The notes below the pieces were generated by a model. That model saw only the letters and a list, made by a program, of their open reading frames with translations. It was not told the DNA's origin and ran no database searches. From Glycine soja (taxonomy: Eukaryota > Streptophyta > Magnoliopsida > Fabales > Fabaceae): a stretch of DNA of 64,000 nucleotides. The stretch spans positions 12,295,731 to 12,359,730 of the forward strand of contig NC_041008.1 of the NCBI RefSeq assembly GCF_004193775.1, written 5' to 3'. Of this stretch, positions 1-9,751 are shown one piece after another; within the stretch, counting starts at the first letter, position 1; each line of letters opens with the position of its first letter. The translations under genes were made by a program, and so were the position numbers.

Positions 1-1
1 C

Positions 2-88
2 ATCTTCCAAGAAGCAAAGGAATCCATTGATGAAGAAGATCCTAGGCCTGCAAGCTCCAATGAAGCTTACATAATTTCAATTGCTTAA
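2..88 (+). pseudogene. Short coding-like fragment at window edge, unknown
   Basis: An open stretch begins at the window edge and encodes an acidic segment containing AKESIDEEDPRP, then stops at TAA 86-88. A change of frame would continue it to a splice-donor-like GTGTAAG near 127. It lies on the same strand as the Ulp1-like exons further right and may belong to the same transposon, but I do not recognise the family. Confidence 0.25.
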
Positions 89-1647
89 AGAGTTAGAGGA
101 GCAAAATTTTTTCATAAAAGGACAAGTGTAAGAATATTGATATGTTATTTTTTCTCAATCCAATTTTGGTTAAGGTTCTGTAAGGTGGAGTGAAAAGCAT
201 ATGGATGAATTCACGCACGAGCATCACTTCAATTTCCATTAAAATCCTCGTGTATAATATAACAAATAATTAATTCTAGATACTTCCAATTAGGAAACAA
301 TAGTTTTAAATAAAGTTACACAAAAAAAAGATGAAAATGAGATAATTGCATGAATGTTTTCTTTTTTTATAAAAATTTATGCAAGTGATTTGAATTGCCC
401 TGATTTTTTTTAAATAGTTTAAAACAAGAACAGAGTCCCTTGATCATAAGTTCACTGCTTCACATGCTTTGAGAAATTCACAAAATCATTTTCATTATTT
501 AATTTTGGATAAGTAAACTTGCATACAAGTTAGGGGGAAATTGAATATATATATATATATATATGGGTATTAGTATTTTAAGTTCATAGCAATAAAAGGA
601 ACTGATTATTTTTATTTTCTTTTTATAAATAAAGGGAGCTTATTTAAGCACATCAAATACATTTTAGTGGAAACATGATACATAAGGACAATAAGGTATA
701 TAATATTTGTTGTTTCGAATAGGATTGAGAAAAAAATACTACAAGATATGTTGTCTTCAGGAAGGTAGTATGCCTACTTTGTTTCAAAATGTAATTAATT
801 AATTTTCATACTTTTACATGATTTTTAGCATGAAACAATATTTAGAGTTGTCAAATTAAGCTATAAGGTCATGATTGAGATGCAGTACTGACTATGTTTA
901 ACTAACCGCATACATTTAAGACTAGTAGATGAAGGATTTTGTTTTATTACCGAGTATAATCTGCTTTCGAATTTAATTCTAGTTTGTAATTTTAAATAAA
1001 TATTTCAACTAGTGCATTTTCTAGAAATTCATTACTTTAAACTACAACATGCTATTTTTTGTTTGTACCAAGAATAGGCTTAGAATCTCAAATTATATAA
1101 TATTTTTTTTGTATGAAACAATGACTTTAAAACCAAAATTAACCTTTGATTTTTGTAAAGTGATTCAAATTTCAAAATCTTGGCAGTATTGTTTTTTTTA
1201 TTAGAAAACCATGGTTTCAAATGACGATTTATTGAAATTTGTATTGTATCATATAAAGTCACGATATATTAAGTTTTTGCTTTGAAATCACAATTTTGTT
1301 TTTCTCAATCTCAATAGGAATTATGGATCAAACTCATCACTTATTTTTCATTTATTTTGCCAACAACAAAGGTAGAAGAAATAGAATTCCATTGTAGCTT
1401 ATTGATAGATTGTAGAAAAGTCAACAATGACCATTAAAAACCCGTCGTCTTTTTTGCTGAAAATTAAAAACCCGTCTAACACAATAAGAAATAAAAATGA
1501 AAGAATGTATTCTAAAAAAAATCATAATTGTGTATTAATAATATTATAAAACGAACAATAGTGAAATCATATTTCCTTTTTTAAATTTCCAGAATTATTT
1601 TTTATTTTTTTAATTGTACAATAAGCATCTATATTTGTATTCAACAG

Positions 1648-2048
1648 TGTTTTGAAAGGACTTGACAATACTCAACAAAGTAAATCCAAGCCTCCTACTA
1701 GGTGGATTGTTGTTAAAGTAAGTCATTTAAACAATATGCCTCTACTTATATTGTAGTACTGTGTAGACTAATTTGTACTCAACATTGAATATCTAAATTT
1801 CATAATATATTTAGTGTAATAGACAAAAAGGAAGCACTGAGTGTGGGTATTATGTCATGCACTGGATGTCAACTATAATCTTAGGAAATTTCAAGAATAA
1901 TTGGCAAATGGTAATTTTTAATTCACCAAATTTCATTTTGTTATGATTGCTAATATATTATTAACTTATGTTTTATTATATCGTGCAGTATTTCACTGAT
2001 GCTACACCATTGGAACCAGAGAGATTGAAGGTGTTTCGCATCCAGTAG
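1648..2048 (+). pseudogene. C-terminal exons of transposon Ulp1/C48-like cysteine protease
   Basis: Three plus-strand exons can be read: 1648-1717, 1815-1910 and 1989-2048 (stop TAG). Each is bounded by GT donors and AG acceptors and the phases join correctly. The middle exon contains TECGYYVMHWM, the catalytic-cysteine block of Ulp1-like (C48) proteases. The first holds a K/P-rich segment ending RWIVVK and the last ends FRIQ. Ulp1-like domains of this type are common in plant CACTA and some MULE elements and probably act on the element's own proteins or on SUMO; no cellular role is implied. The stop follows FRIQ, where I would expect related proteins to continue with a short tail, so this is probably a decayed C-terminus. 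The 5' part of the gene lies upstream or is too degraded to see. Confidence 0.6.
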
Positions 2049-2309
2049 GCAAAGTACTATTTGAAAGTTAAAAATGAAACTTAGGATGTTTAGACAATTT
2101 TGTAATTGTAGTTTATATTTACTTACTTTACAGTTTTTACAATTTATGTCTCAACATTAAATATGTTTTAAATTCATAGTAACGGGTAAATTTTTCATGG
2201 AATTTTTGATAAAAACTGTTTCAAAATAGAATGAAAATTATATGTTATGTAATCTGGTTTTAAAATTTACAGGTTAATTTTGGATTTATTAAAATAATAG
2301 ACAACATAT

Positions 2310-2809
2310 TAAAACAAAGTTCTAGAACAACATTGGTTTATTAAAAAACCAATGTTAAATGTTACTAACAACATTGGTTTCTAAAAAAACCGATGTTAAA
2401 TGTTACTATCAACATCGGTTATTTTAAAAATCGATGTTAAATGTCACTAACAACATCGATTTTTAAACAAACCGATGTTAAATATCATTAACAACATCGG
2501 TTATTTTAAAAACCAATGTTAAATTCCACGTTTAACATCAATTTTTAAAATAACCGATGTTGTAAGTGAAATTTAACATTGGTTTTAAAATAACTGATGT
2601 TGGTAATGACATTTAACATCGGTTTTTTAAAAAACCGATGTTGATATGTAGATTTATAACTTTTTTTCTTCATAATTCTTATCATGTAACATCGACTATT
2701 TAAATAATCGATGTTGTATTTATTAGTTAACATCGGTTTTAAAAAATCGATGTTAACGATACTACTTTCCCTAACCGATGTTAAAAGTCTTAAATAACCG
2801 ATGTAAAAA
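2310..2809. repeat. CACTA subterminal repeat array (ACATCGGTT/AACCGATGT)
   Basis: About twenty copies of ACATCGGTT or its complement lie in both orientations every 20-45 bp, often paired as short inverted repeats such as AACATCGGTTTTTTAAAAAA followed by CCGATGTT. In En/Spm-type elements such subterminal motifs bind the transposase. The same motif recurs at 48185-48415 and, more diverged, at 62440-62660. Confidence 0.85.
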
Positions 2810-2827
2810 CCTTATTTTCTAGTAGTG
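2810..2827 (-). repeat. CACTA terminal inverted repeat (right end)
   Basis: On the minus strand this reads CACTACTAGAAAATAAGG, the canonical CACTA terminus. It gives the exact element boundary, with Rab intron sequence starting at 2828. Confidence 0.8.
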
Positions 2828-3002
2828 CTTAATGACACTAGACATACACTTTAGATAACCACACAAGACTATTTGTTGTACATGAGTACATCATACTTTC
2901 ACTCAAAAAGACCAATGAGTAAAGCAAGGAAAAAAAATAAAACATAAAATCAAGAATAAAGAATAATCATAATATAGGAAATAAGAAAAATAGATAACTT
3001 AC

Positions 3003-4000
3003 GGAAAATCTTAGAAGAAGGCATGATTTACCAACACCAGAGTCTCCAATTAGAAGGAGCTTGAAAAGATAGTCACTGCAAAACTAATCACATCACATGA
3101 AGCTTCTCATTTAAAATAGACCGAGAATCAGCCTTAGAATCTCAACTCAAAGACCAACTATGATCATTTCATACACACACACACACACATACATATTTCA
3201 TACACACAATCATACCCAAATCAAGAAAAGGAAGAAAAACTTAACTTGTGAGTCTGAAACACATCTTTCACAACAATGATTTGCCACTTGCTCCCTTCAA
3301 ATTAAAATTAAAAAATATAACACGAATACAAATTAATGCATTCACATTCCAAATCTCACAAGTGAGAGAACAAAATATTATCTACTAATTATTAACGGGT
3401 AATCATATTAGTACCCTTGTGAATTATTAGCTTGATGATCCCTATAACGACAATATATTCCAAAATCCAAACTATTCGAACCATGATAAATCCTTTTTCC
3501 TATAGATGCTCTTTTATACACATAGAATAGACATGGAGATTGAATCCTTGATCACATGATTATCTGTCAATCATATCCCACCAATCACCATGTTCGTATT
3601 TTTTGCTTCATTTAAATCACATCATATGTGTATACAATTCTAACAACCTCGAGATTAAATACTTGATCTCATGCTTAAGTGACCTGATTATCTACTAGCC
3701 ATACAACACCAATCACCAAGTTGGCATTTTTCAATCCATTCAAATCACATGCATATACATATCTAATCAACATATTCAAATTAAAAGAAAAAGGTCATAA
3801 CCGAGTCATATTCATATTTAAGAAAAAATTGATCCAACCTAGGGTTAACAAACATGAAAAATTGAAATTCATTCGGAAAAATTGGGCACATCCACAAACA
3901 CCCTTTTGAAAAACAAGAAGGAAAATTACGAAAAGGAATGCAATTGTTAAAGCAATAAAAAATGGAGGATGGGAATAGGAACATACTACTTGGGATTCAT
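3003..4000 (-). CDS. Rab1/RABD-type small GTPase, first two exons only
   Basis: Rab1-class GTPases control ER-to-Golgi vesicle traffic. Exon 1 is 4000-3987: an ATG, then NPK and a split Tyr codon, followed by a GTATGT donor. Exon 2 is 3075-3003: it follows a TTTTGCAG acceptor, encodes the strand-1/P-loop block with [18 protein letters not shown], and ends at a GTAAGT donor. The two exons add up to exactly 29 codons with matching phase, and the Walker A motif GDSGVGKS is intact. MNPxYDYLFK is typical of plant RABD2 (Rab1); RABE (Rab8) usually has DYLIK. No later exons are visible, because intron 2 meets the CACTA terminus at 2827 about 175 bp downstream. About 260 bp upstream of the ATG could be 5'UTR and promoter. 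Either a real gene is interrupted by the CACTA, or this is an isolated 5' fragment. Confidence 0.7.
3533..3772. repeat. Diverged tandem duplication in Rab intron 1
   Basis: Two neighbouring stretches of about 115 bp share the same order of words: GAGATTGAATCCTTGATC, a GATTATCT block, CACCAATCACCA, then a CATTTAAATCACAT block. They begin near 3536 and near 3651. The copies differ at many positions, so the duplication is old. Confidence 0.55.
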
Positions 4001-5837
4001 ATCAAGTGGTGAAATCACTAAAAAAATGGAGGGTTATTGTCAAAGAGAGAAAGAGGAGGTGGGATGATTCGGTGCTACACAAATGGCACCAATGGAGAGG
4101 GAGAAGGAATAGGTTTGTGTTGTGTGTTTGAGAGAATGAATGAAAAATATGAAACAAAAAAGGGGAATTATGTATGCTTTTTTAAATGGAAATTGTGAGG
4201 ACCGCAAAAGAAGGAAATATGGTGACATACTGAAGTGACATCTGATTTTGTTGCGCTTCACAATTCACACATGGCAACCATTGACACTTCCTACTATGTG
4301 TGTGGGATCAGGGTTCCTATTAAAAATCAAAATAAATTAAAATTGTAGTTAAAATAGCATTCAAGCACGCACATTTCCTTTTATATAATTTGTTGTTATT
4401 ATTTTCATATATAATTTTCTTTTATTATGAAATTGAAGGATTGATGCTTTATTTTTCATAACATGTGTTATATTACATTATACCAATCAAAATTCAACTG
4501 AATAGTAAAACATTTTTATAAAAAATTACATGCTACTAGGAGAATGCATTAGTTAGATGGATAAAGATTAAATAGAAACAAATCAATATATTGAGAATAA
4601 AAAATGAGTTTCCTACTTCATCTAAATTCTAAACTTTATTTTTGCCTTCTTTTTTTTTTTCCTATGTCACACCTTTGGCATGTTTGTTGACTATGACAAT
4701 TAGTTGAGATGTATCCCACTGCTATATTGCTTGCCATGCATGAAGATGAGTGTATGTTCTTTACAAAACTGAATAATTATCAAATTGATACTTATAACTA
4801 ATCACTTTCATTATTTATGAACCAAAGTTAATTGTCAATTTTAACCTTGCTAATGCCTCTAAAGTTTCAATGCATGGACATTTATGAAACACCAAATTGG
4901 TTATCAACAATTTCCTTTACAATTGACATTAATTGGAGGATTCCCTATATTGGGGAGAAGAAAAAGAAAGGAATGAAGTAAAGAGAAAGCAACGTTAGAG
5001 CTTAAAACCATATTAAAGCCTTTTGATGGATAGATTTTTGTATCATAATTTATAAAGTTTTGGTAGTACACTTGGTTGAGGGCACTTTTTTATGTTTTGT
5101 GTATGGTGGTGATTTGGTATGATTTTGGATGCTCAGACAAAATGAAGTCCACATGGTATGATTTTGGTATCCATTTACCGCTGCACTAATATATGTATTG
5201 TTATATAGGCAATGCTACGTGGTGTTGTTAAGTAGTTGGAGTATGTAACGTGTGGTTAACAAGTTTCAAATTTCTATAGATGAATGAACTTGTACATGGA
5301 AAGATACTGAAACTTCATTTGTCTCCAATTGATTTTAATGAATTTTTGTAGGCTAAACCTTTCATATTTTTATTCATATAAATTGATTTTTATATATTAA
5401 TTAACAATATATATGTGTTTGGGAGTTTTTAACAACTCACACACTCTTACTCAACCAACTGACCTAATCCCGCCTAACTTGTTACAAATGTTTTAAATAC
5501 TCCTACTCTTTCTACATTTTCAAAAAACAAAACAATTAATTATGTTTTCTAAAAACATATTAAATCCTTTTATGAGACTTGACATTTTTTTATTGTTATC
5601 GATTGAGTTTATGTTCTGAACTATTGCATTTTAATGGCTTATTCAATTTAATGACATCTAAAATAGTTTTAAATTTAAAATTAAACAATCTACAAATATA
5701 TTGTTTTAAATTAGGAGTCCTTTTTTGTGGCAAAGATGAGAGTGAGACATATATACTTGCCCCAAACAGGGGGCGGGTACAAAATTTATCCTCCATAGAG
5801 ATTAAGGATGGAGACAAGAGTGAGAATGACAATGAGA
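4001..5837. other. Non-coding stretch right of the Rab exons
   Basis: The first 260 bp would be 5'UTR and promoter of the minus-strand Rab gene. Beyond that I see only AT-rich DNA with no exon-like coding, no recognisable transposon ends and no RNA gene. Confidence 0.4.
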
Positions 5838-6170
5838 AAGGGGAATGACATGTCCATCCTTGATCGCTCTACCTGGTTGTCATGCCAACTACAATTATCA
5901 CTTATGCATTTTTTGGTGTTAAATAATTACAAAATTTGGACAATATTAAAATATCCTTTTTGTCTCTTAATTATTTTGTTTTAATTTAACTGAGTGGGAT
6001 AAGGATGGGGATGGGGAATGACATACTCATCCCTGCTTTATCCCATTACCATGCTTATTCACAATCATCACTTATACATTTTTTTTATGGAAATAATTAC
6101 ACATTTGGAAGATTAAAATACCTTTTAGTCTTTTAATTATTTTATTTTTTTATTTTAATTTTGTTTTCTA
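5838..6170. repeat. Diverged direct repeat (GGGGAATGACAT...CATCACTTATACA)
   Basis: Two units run head to tail. Each has GGGGAATGACATRYYCATCC, then a pyrimidine-rich CTTTATC- or GATCGCTC-like block, a CAWTTATCACTTATRCATTTT block, AAATAATTACA, and a TTAAAATAYCYTTTTAGTC-like end. They start near 5841 and near 6015. The G-rich GGGATGGGGA motifs are common in uncharacterised plant repeats. Confidence 0.5.
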
Positions 6171-6499
6171 AATTAAAATATATATTTTGATCCATTCACA
6201 TGTCTTTATTACATCAATTTATCATATACCATTATATTATTAAATGCATAACGATTTATTCTTTTTTTTGTTGTTGCTTATAATATACTAATTTGATCTC
6301 CATCTATGACCATACCTATTTTGCATGGTATCATTTTTTTAATATATACAAATTCACATCATACTTTCTTTGATCCTAAGGTTTTTATCTTATTGTTGTG
6401 TTCTTACTTCCCACAAAATAATATACTTTAAAGTTTTGTAAACATTATACTCACCATATAAATATTGATTCCTTTAAACATTGTTTGCTTTAAGAACAA

Positions 6500-6600
6500 C
6501 CTTAGTAAATTGAATATATATCATATTATTTAATTGCCTATAAAAAGTGAGAAATAAAAACAATTGATTGTCCCGTGCGGAAGCACGGGTATCATGCTAG
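6500..6600 (+). mobile_element. Helitron 3' terminus
   Basis: The sequence ends with a 7-bp hairpin, CCCGTGC GGAA GCACGGG, at 6572-6589. Seven bases later comes CTAG (6597-6600), followed by T. A GC-rich hairpin 7-12 nt before a CTRR end abutting T is the Helitron 3' signature. The 5' TC end was not located, so element length is unknown; the left coordinate given here is nominal. No RepHel coding is seen. Confidence 0.6.
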
Positions 6601-6652
6601 TTCACCCCTAAAACTAGATAGATTTCCAAGATCTAAGACATTAGGTAGTCAT
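6601..6652 (+). repeat. Repeat unit shared with 15530-15566
   Basis: The flank right after the Helitron end, a TTCACCC start then AAGATCTAAGACATTAGGTA, is found again at 15530-15566 with few differences. The two copies are about 8.9 kb apart in the same orientation. The second copy may approximate the pre-insertion site of the Helitron. Confidence 0.55.
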
Positions 6653-7899
6653 GTAGTTGGATTGGTATTCTTCTATGTGCTTTTGTCCAACATGTCTTGG
6701 TAAGAGTACATTATTCCATATGATAATGTTAGCTAAAAAATTTCACAATAATTTCATGTGATCAAAGCGTGAAGGTATTATCAAGTTTAGTAAAATTAAT
6801 TATTATTAGAAATTTAAGAGGTCAAGATTTATTATCGATTTACTATTCATAAACAATGTAACTATTACTGTTTGTTATGCTATTTTTAGTTATTCATTAG
6901 AACTATATAATTGTAATTATTTTGTTCAAAATTGATCCAATTCAATAGAAAGTTTCATTTTAATTGTTTCAACTATCTTTCCAAAGAATAACGCTAAAGT
7001 TATTAGTCGTTGAAAATATATAGAAAAATTATAAAACTTAAAAAGTACATAGTTTCAGGTGCTTCTACTTGTTTCATAGTTGTCATTTGATTCGAAGTAT
7101 GAGTGATCAAATCAAATTTGATAAAAAAAAATAAACACTAAAAAATTTGAAAATTGATGCAAACTATTTTGTTTAATTCCATTGGACCATTTTTTGGTGC
7201 AATCAATCGGGTTGATCTAGTTTTCAATTAGAGTCTTCAAAATTGAACAAAATTGAATTGAACTAAAATATTACTATATTGTACTAATATATGTTGTCAA
7301 TCAGCTAAATGAAGCTCTAGCTATTTGGGGTTGTACATTACTTGTTGATGGAATGTGTACACAGTCCTTTGTGATGTTAAGAAAATTTTTGCAAAAACTA
7401 CTTGTTGTTGATTTATTTTTAGGTTATACAATTCATTCTAATTTTATAGGTTGACTAATATACTTATATAAATCATTTTTTTGGGCATTGAACTTATAAA
7501 GAGAAAGAAGTAACATTTGATGATATAATAATATATTTATTGTTTTGCTTGCTAGTATTATTGGATTTGGTTTTGCAGTTTGTTTGCTACATCAAAACCA
7601 CACACCTTTATCCAAATAAATTCACTAACTCAACACTTGTATGGTTTGACATGTTATTTCTTTAGTTGGCAATATTTACTATGTGAACATGCTATAAAAT
7701 TTAACCTTTCAAAAAGGATGCTATGAAATTTAATATTTAGAGTTAAAATTGTACATTAATATCAATTAAAAATATTTGTAAGGATATGATACTTGTAAGG
7801 ATATGGTGGTGAAAACTAAACCACCCAATTCAAATTTCACTTTATTGGATTAAATTTGATCATTTTTAAGAAAGTCATCCAAATCAAATAAATAATGTC
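6653..7899. other. AT-rich intergenic stretch
   Basis: No coding exon, RNA gene or transposon end could be supported here on either strand. Confidence 0.4.
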
Positions 7900-7984
7900 A
7901 ATGCGGTCTAGCTCAATTGGTTGAGTATGGTGTAGTTATTGTAAATCCCTGGACCCTGTCTTCGATTCCTATGGATAAAAAAAG
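7900..7984 (+). mobile_element. tRNA-derived SINE
   Basis: A pol III box A, TAGCTCAATTGG, lies at 7909-7920. A box-B-like GTCTTCGATTC follows at 7958-7968, and an A-rich tail (ATAAAAAAA) ends near 7984. The spacing suits a tRNA-derived promoter, but the arms do not pair into a full tRNA, so it is a short SINE and not a tRNA gene. Confidence 0.55.
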
Positions 7985-8649
7985 TCAAATAAACAACAAG
8001 TTGTTTTAATGTTTGGATTGGATTGTTTTTAAGGCTCAAAATCGATCTACGAACACTCTTTTGGTATGTATTGTGATTATGTTAATCTTCTACTTTCTCT
8101 TTGATCTCCATGTAATGTAACTTATGATATGACCAAGTAAAACTATAATTCAAAATCATTTATGGTTGCACAAGTTATTTTTTCTAAATACACATAAAAT
8201 ATATTGTATACAATGTGCTATAGTCACAAGAAAGTATAGTTTGTTCAAGTTGGAGAAAAGTAGACTTCAAGTAATGCAGTAGAAAAAAAGGTAGATGTAT
8301 AATGAAGTAGAGAAAATAAATTAAATGAGAAATTAGGTCTCAAATAAAAAATGTTAATTAGATGTTTATATTTAGTTTTTAAAATTTTTGTCTTTTTGAT
8401 GAAGATTGACTATCCATCTTTCATATTCCCACCCATTTTATCTTGTCTAGTACCTTTCACAATAGTAATAAAAAGATCGAAAAATACTTATTATAGTCGC
8501 CAAATTATAAGAGTAAAGAAAGTTTTAAAAAATAATAATATGATAGAGAAGTTGATTTGTGAAATAATTTTCCTATTTATATTAATTCTTTTTATAAGAC
8601 TTAATTAACTAATTTACTAAGATTAAAGACATTATTACCTCCGTTCCTT
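7985..8649. other. AT-rich intergenic stretch
   Basis: An 85-codon open stretch at 8351-8608 has AT-rich, low-complexity hydrophobic composition and no family features. I see nothing else. Confidence 0.35.
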
Positions 8650-9105
8650 TTAAATTCTTCCTAAAAAAACATGGGTATTGTATCAAGTCTGGGGAGGCTA
8701 TTTCAATCCATATTATCCTTTATTCAATGAGCATATATGATGAGGATATTGCAAATGAACAAACTCATAAGGTTGTGCCATGTAGATGTCTTCAGAAATA
8801 GTTTTGTTTATTAACATCCATATGAGACAAGGACCAACTGTAGCATAGAGAAATACATAACACTAGTTTGATAGTTTGGGGCTTTACCACATGACTGGAA
8901 ATCTTAGTGTAATCCACACTAGGCTACTAATTGAAACCCTTTGCTACTAATATAGCTTTGTAACATGCATTTGATCCATCAATGTTCCTTTTTAGACGAA
9001 AAACCCACTTGCAACCGATGACATTGTAAAAATAACATGGGGCGGCAAGGGTCCATGTGCCATTAGACAAGAAGGCATTGAACTCATCACTCATTGTAAC
9101 TTTCT

Positions 9106-9555
9106 TGTAACACCTCGTGCGAATCACACTGGAATGAGACAAATTCAAAGATTGTGCAAGAATGAAATAATATAGTTGATGGTGACTTAAAGAAATTAAT
9201 TGGTTCTACCTATACCAACAAGATGCATTTAATTTTTAGTAGTTTATCACTTAAGAACTCCACAGTTAAGAATCCTTGACTTGGAGCAAATATGGGATGG
9301 GTGACCTTTTGGGATGTTTCCCAAAGTGTGTGTGAATGAAGACAAAGTACGCTGAAAAGTCTTGTGTTGGTTTGTGGGAATAATCATTGATCATGAAAGA
9401 AGCCAAAGTAGATTGTTGAAGTCTCGAAAATTGCTGTGTAGAAAGGGTTTTGACTAGTGAAGGATTTAGACCAACAAGAAAGTTGAGCGAACTACCACCA
9501 CATGAAATGTCGTAGAGTGTGAGCCACTAAGAAATTGACAATCAGGAATGTTACT
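9106..9555. repeat. Left LTR of the TRIM-like element
   Basis: About 450 bp, matching 9627-9751 plus 12072-12395 along its whole length by eye, including GCGAATC, AATGAGACAAAT, ACCAACAAGATGCATTT and GTGTGAGYCACYAAGAA. Confidence 0.75.
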
Positions 9556-9557
9556 TA

Positions 9558-9570
9558 TGTTATTAGAGCA
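9558..9570 (+). promoter_or_regulatory. Degenerate tRNA-iMet primer-binding site (TRIM-like element)
   Basis: TGTTATTAGAGC differs from the canonical TGGTATCAGAGC at two positions and lies 3 bp inside the left repeat. This is where a plus-strand-oriented LTR element should carry its primer site. Confidence 0.55.
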
Positions 9571-9751
9571 GACCTTTCTCTAGTACAATATGGTTTGAGG
9601 ATGAACTAGGCGAAAGCTAGTAGGCATGTAACACTTCATGCGAATCTCATCAGAATGAGACAAATCCACAAATTGTGCAGGTACGAGACTATATAGTTGA
9701 TGATGACTTAAAAGAATTAATCGGTACTACTTATACCAACAAGATGCATTT

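Larger units (their letters stand above)
1..2827 (+). mobile_element. 3' portion of a CACTA (En/Spm-type) DNA transposon
   Basis: The right end is defined by TTTTCTAGTAGTG at 2815-2827, the reverse complement of a CACTACTAGAAAA terminal inverted repeat. It is preceded by about 500 bp of subterminal repeats of the ACATCGGTT type. Plus-strand exons of a Ulp1-protease-like protein lie just inside it at 1648-2048. The left terminus is not in the window, so the element continues to the left. DNA to the right of 2827 is intron 2 of a Rab-like gene, so the element appears to sit inside that gene. How much of 1-1640 belongs to it is inferred. Confidence 0.75.

Noticed and set aside
4040..5848. Small frames at 4040-4261 (minus), 5579-5848 (plus) and 5596-5832 (minus)
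   Set aside because: The first is probably 5'UTR or promoter of the Rab gene. The others overlap each other and a non-coding repeat, and none has protein-like features.
7900..7984. tRNA gene
   Set aside because: Box A and B are present but the acceptor and anticodon arms do not pair, and an A-rich tail follows, so it is a SINE.
8351..8608. 85-codon plus-strand frame
   Set aside because: AT-rich hydrophobic low-complexity composition with no start context or neighbours; looks like chance.
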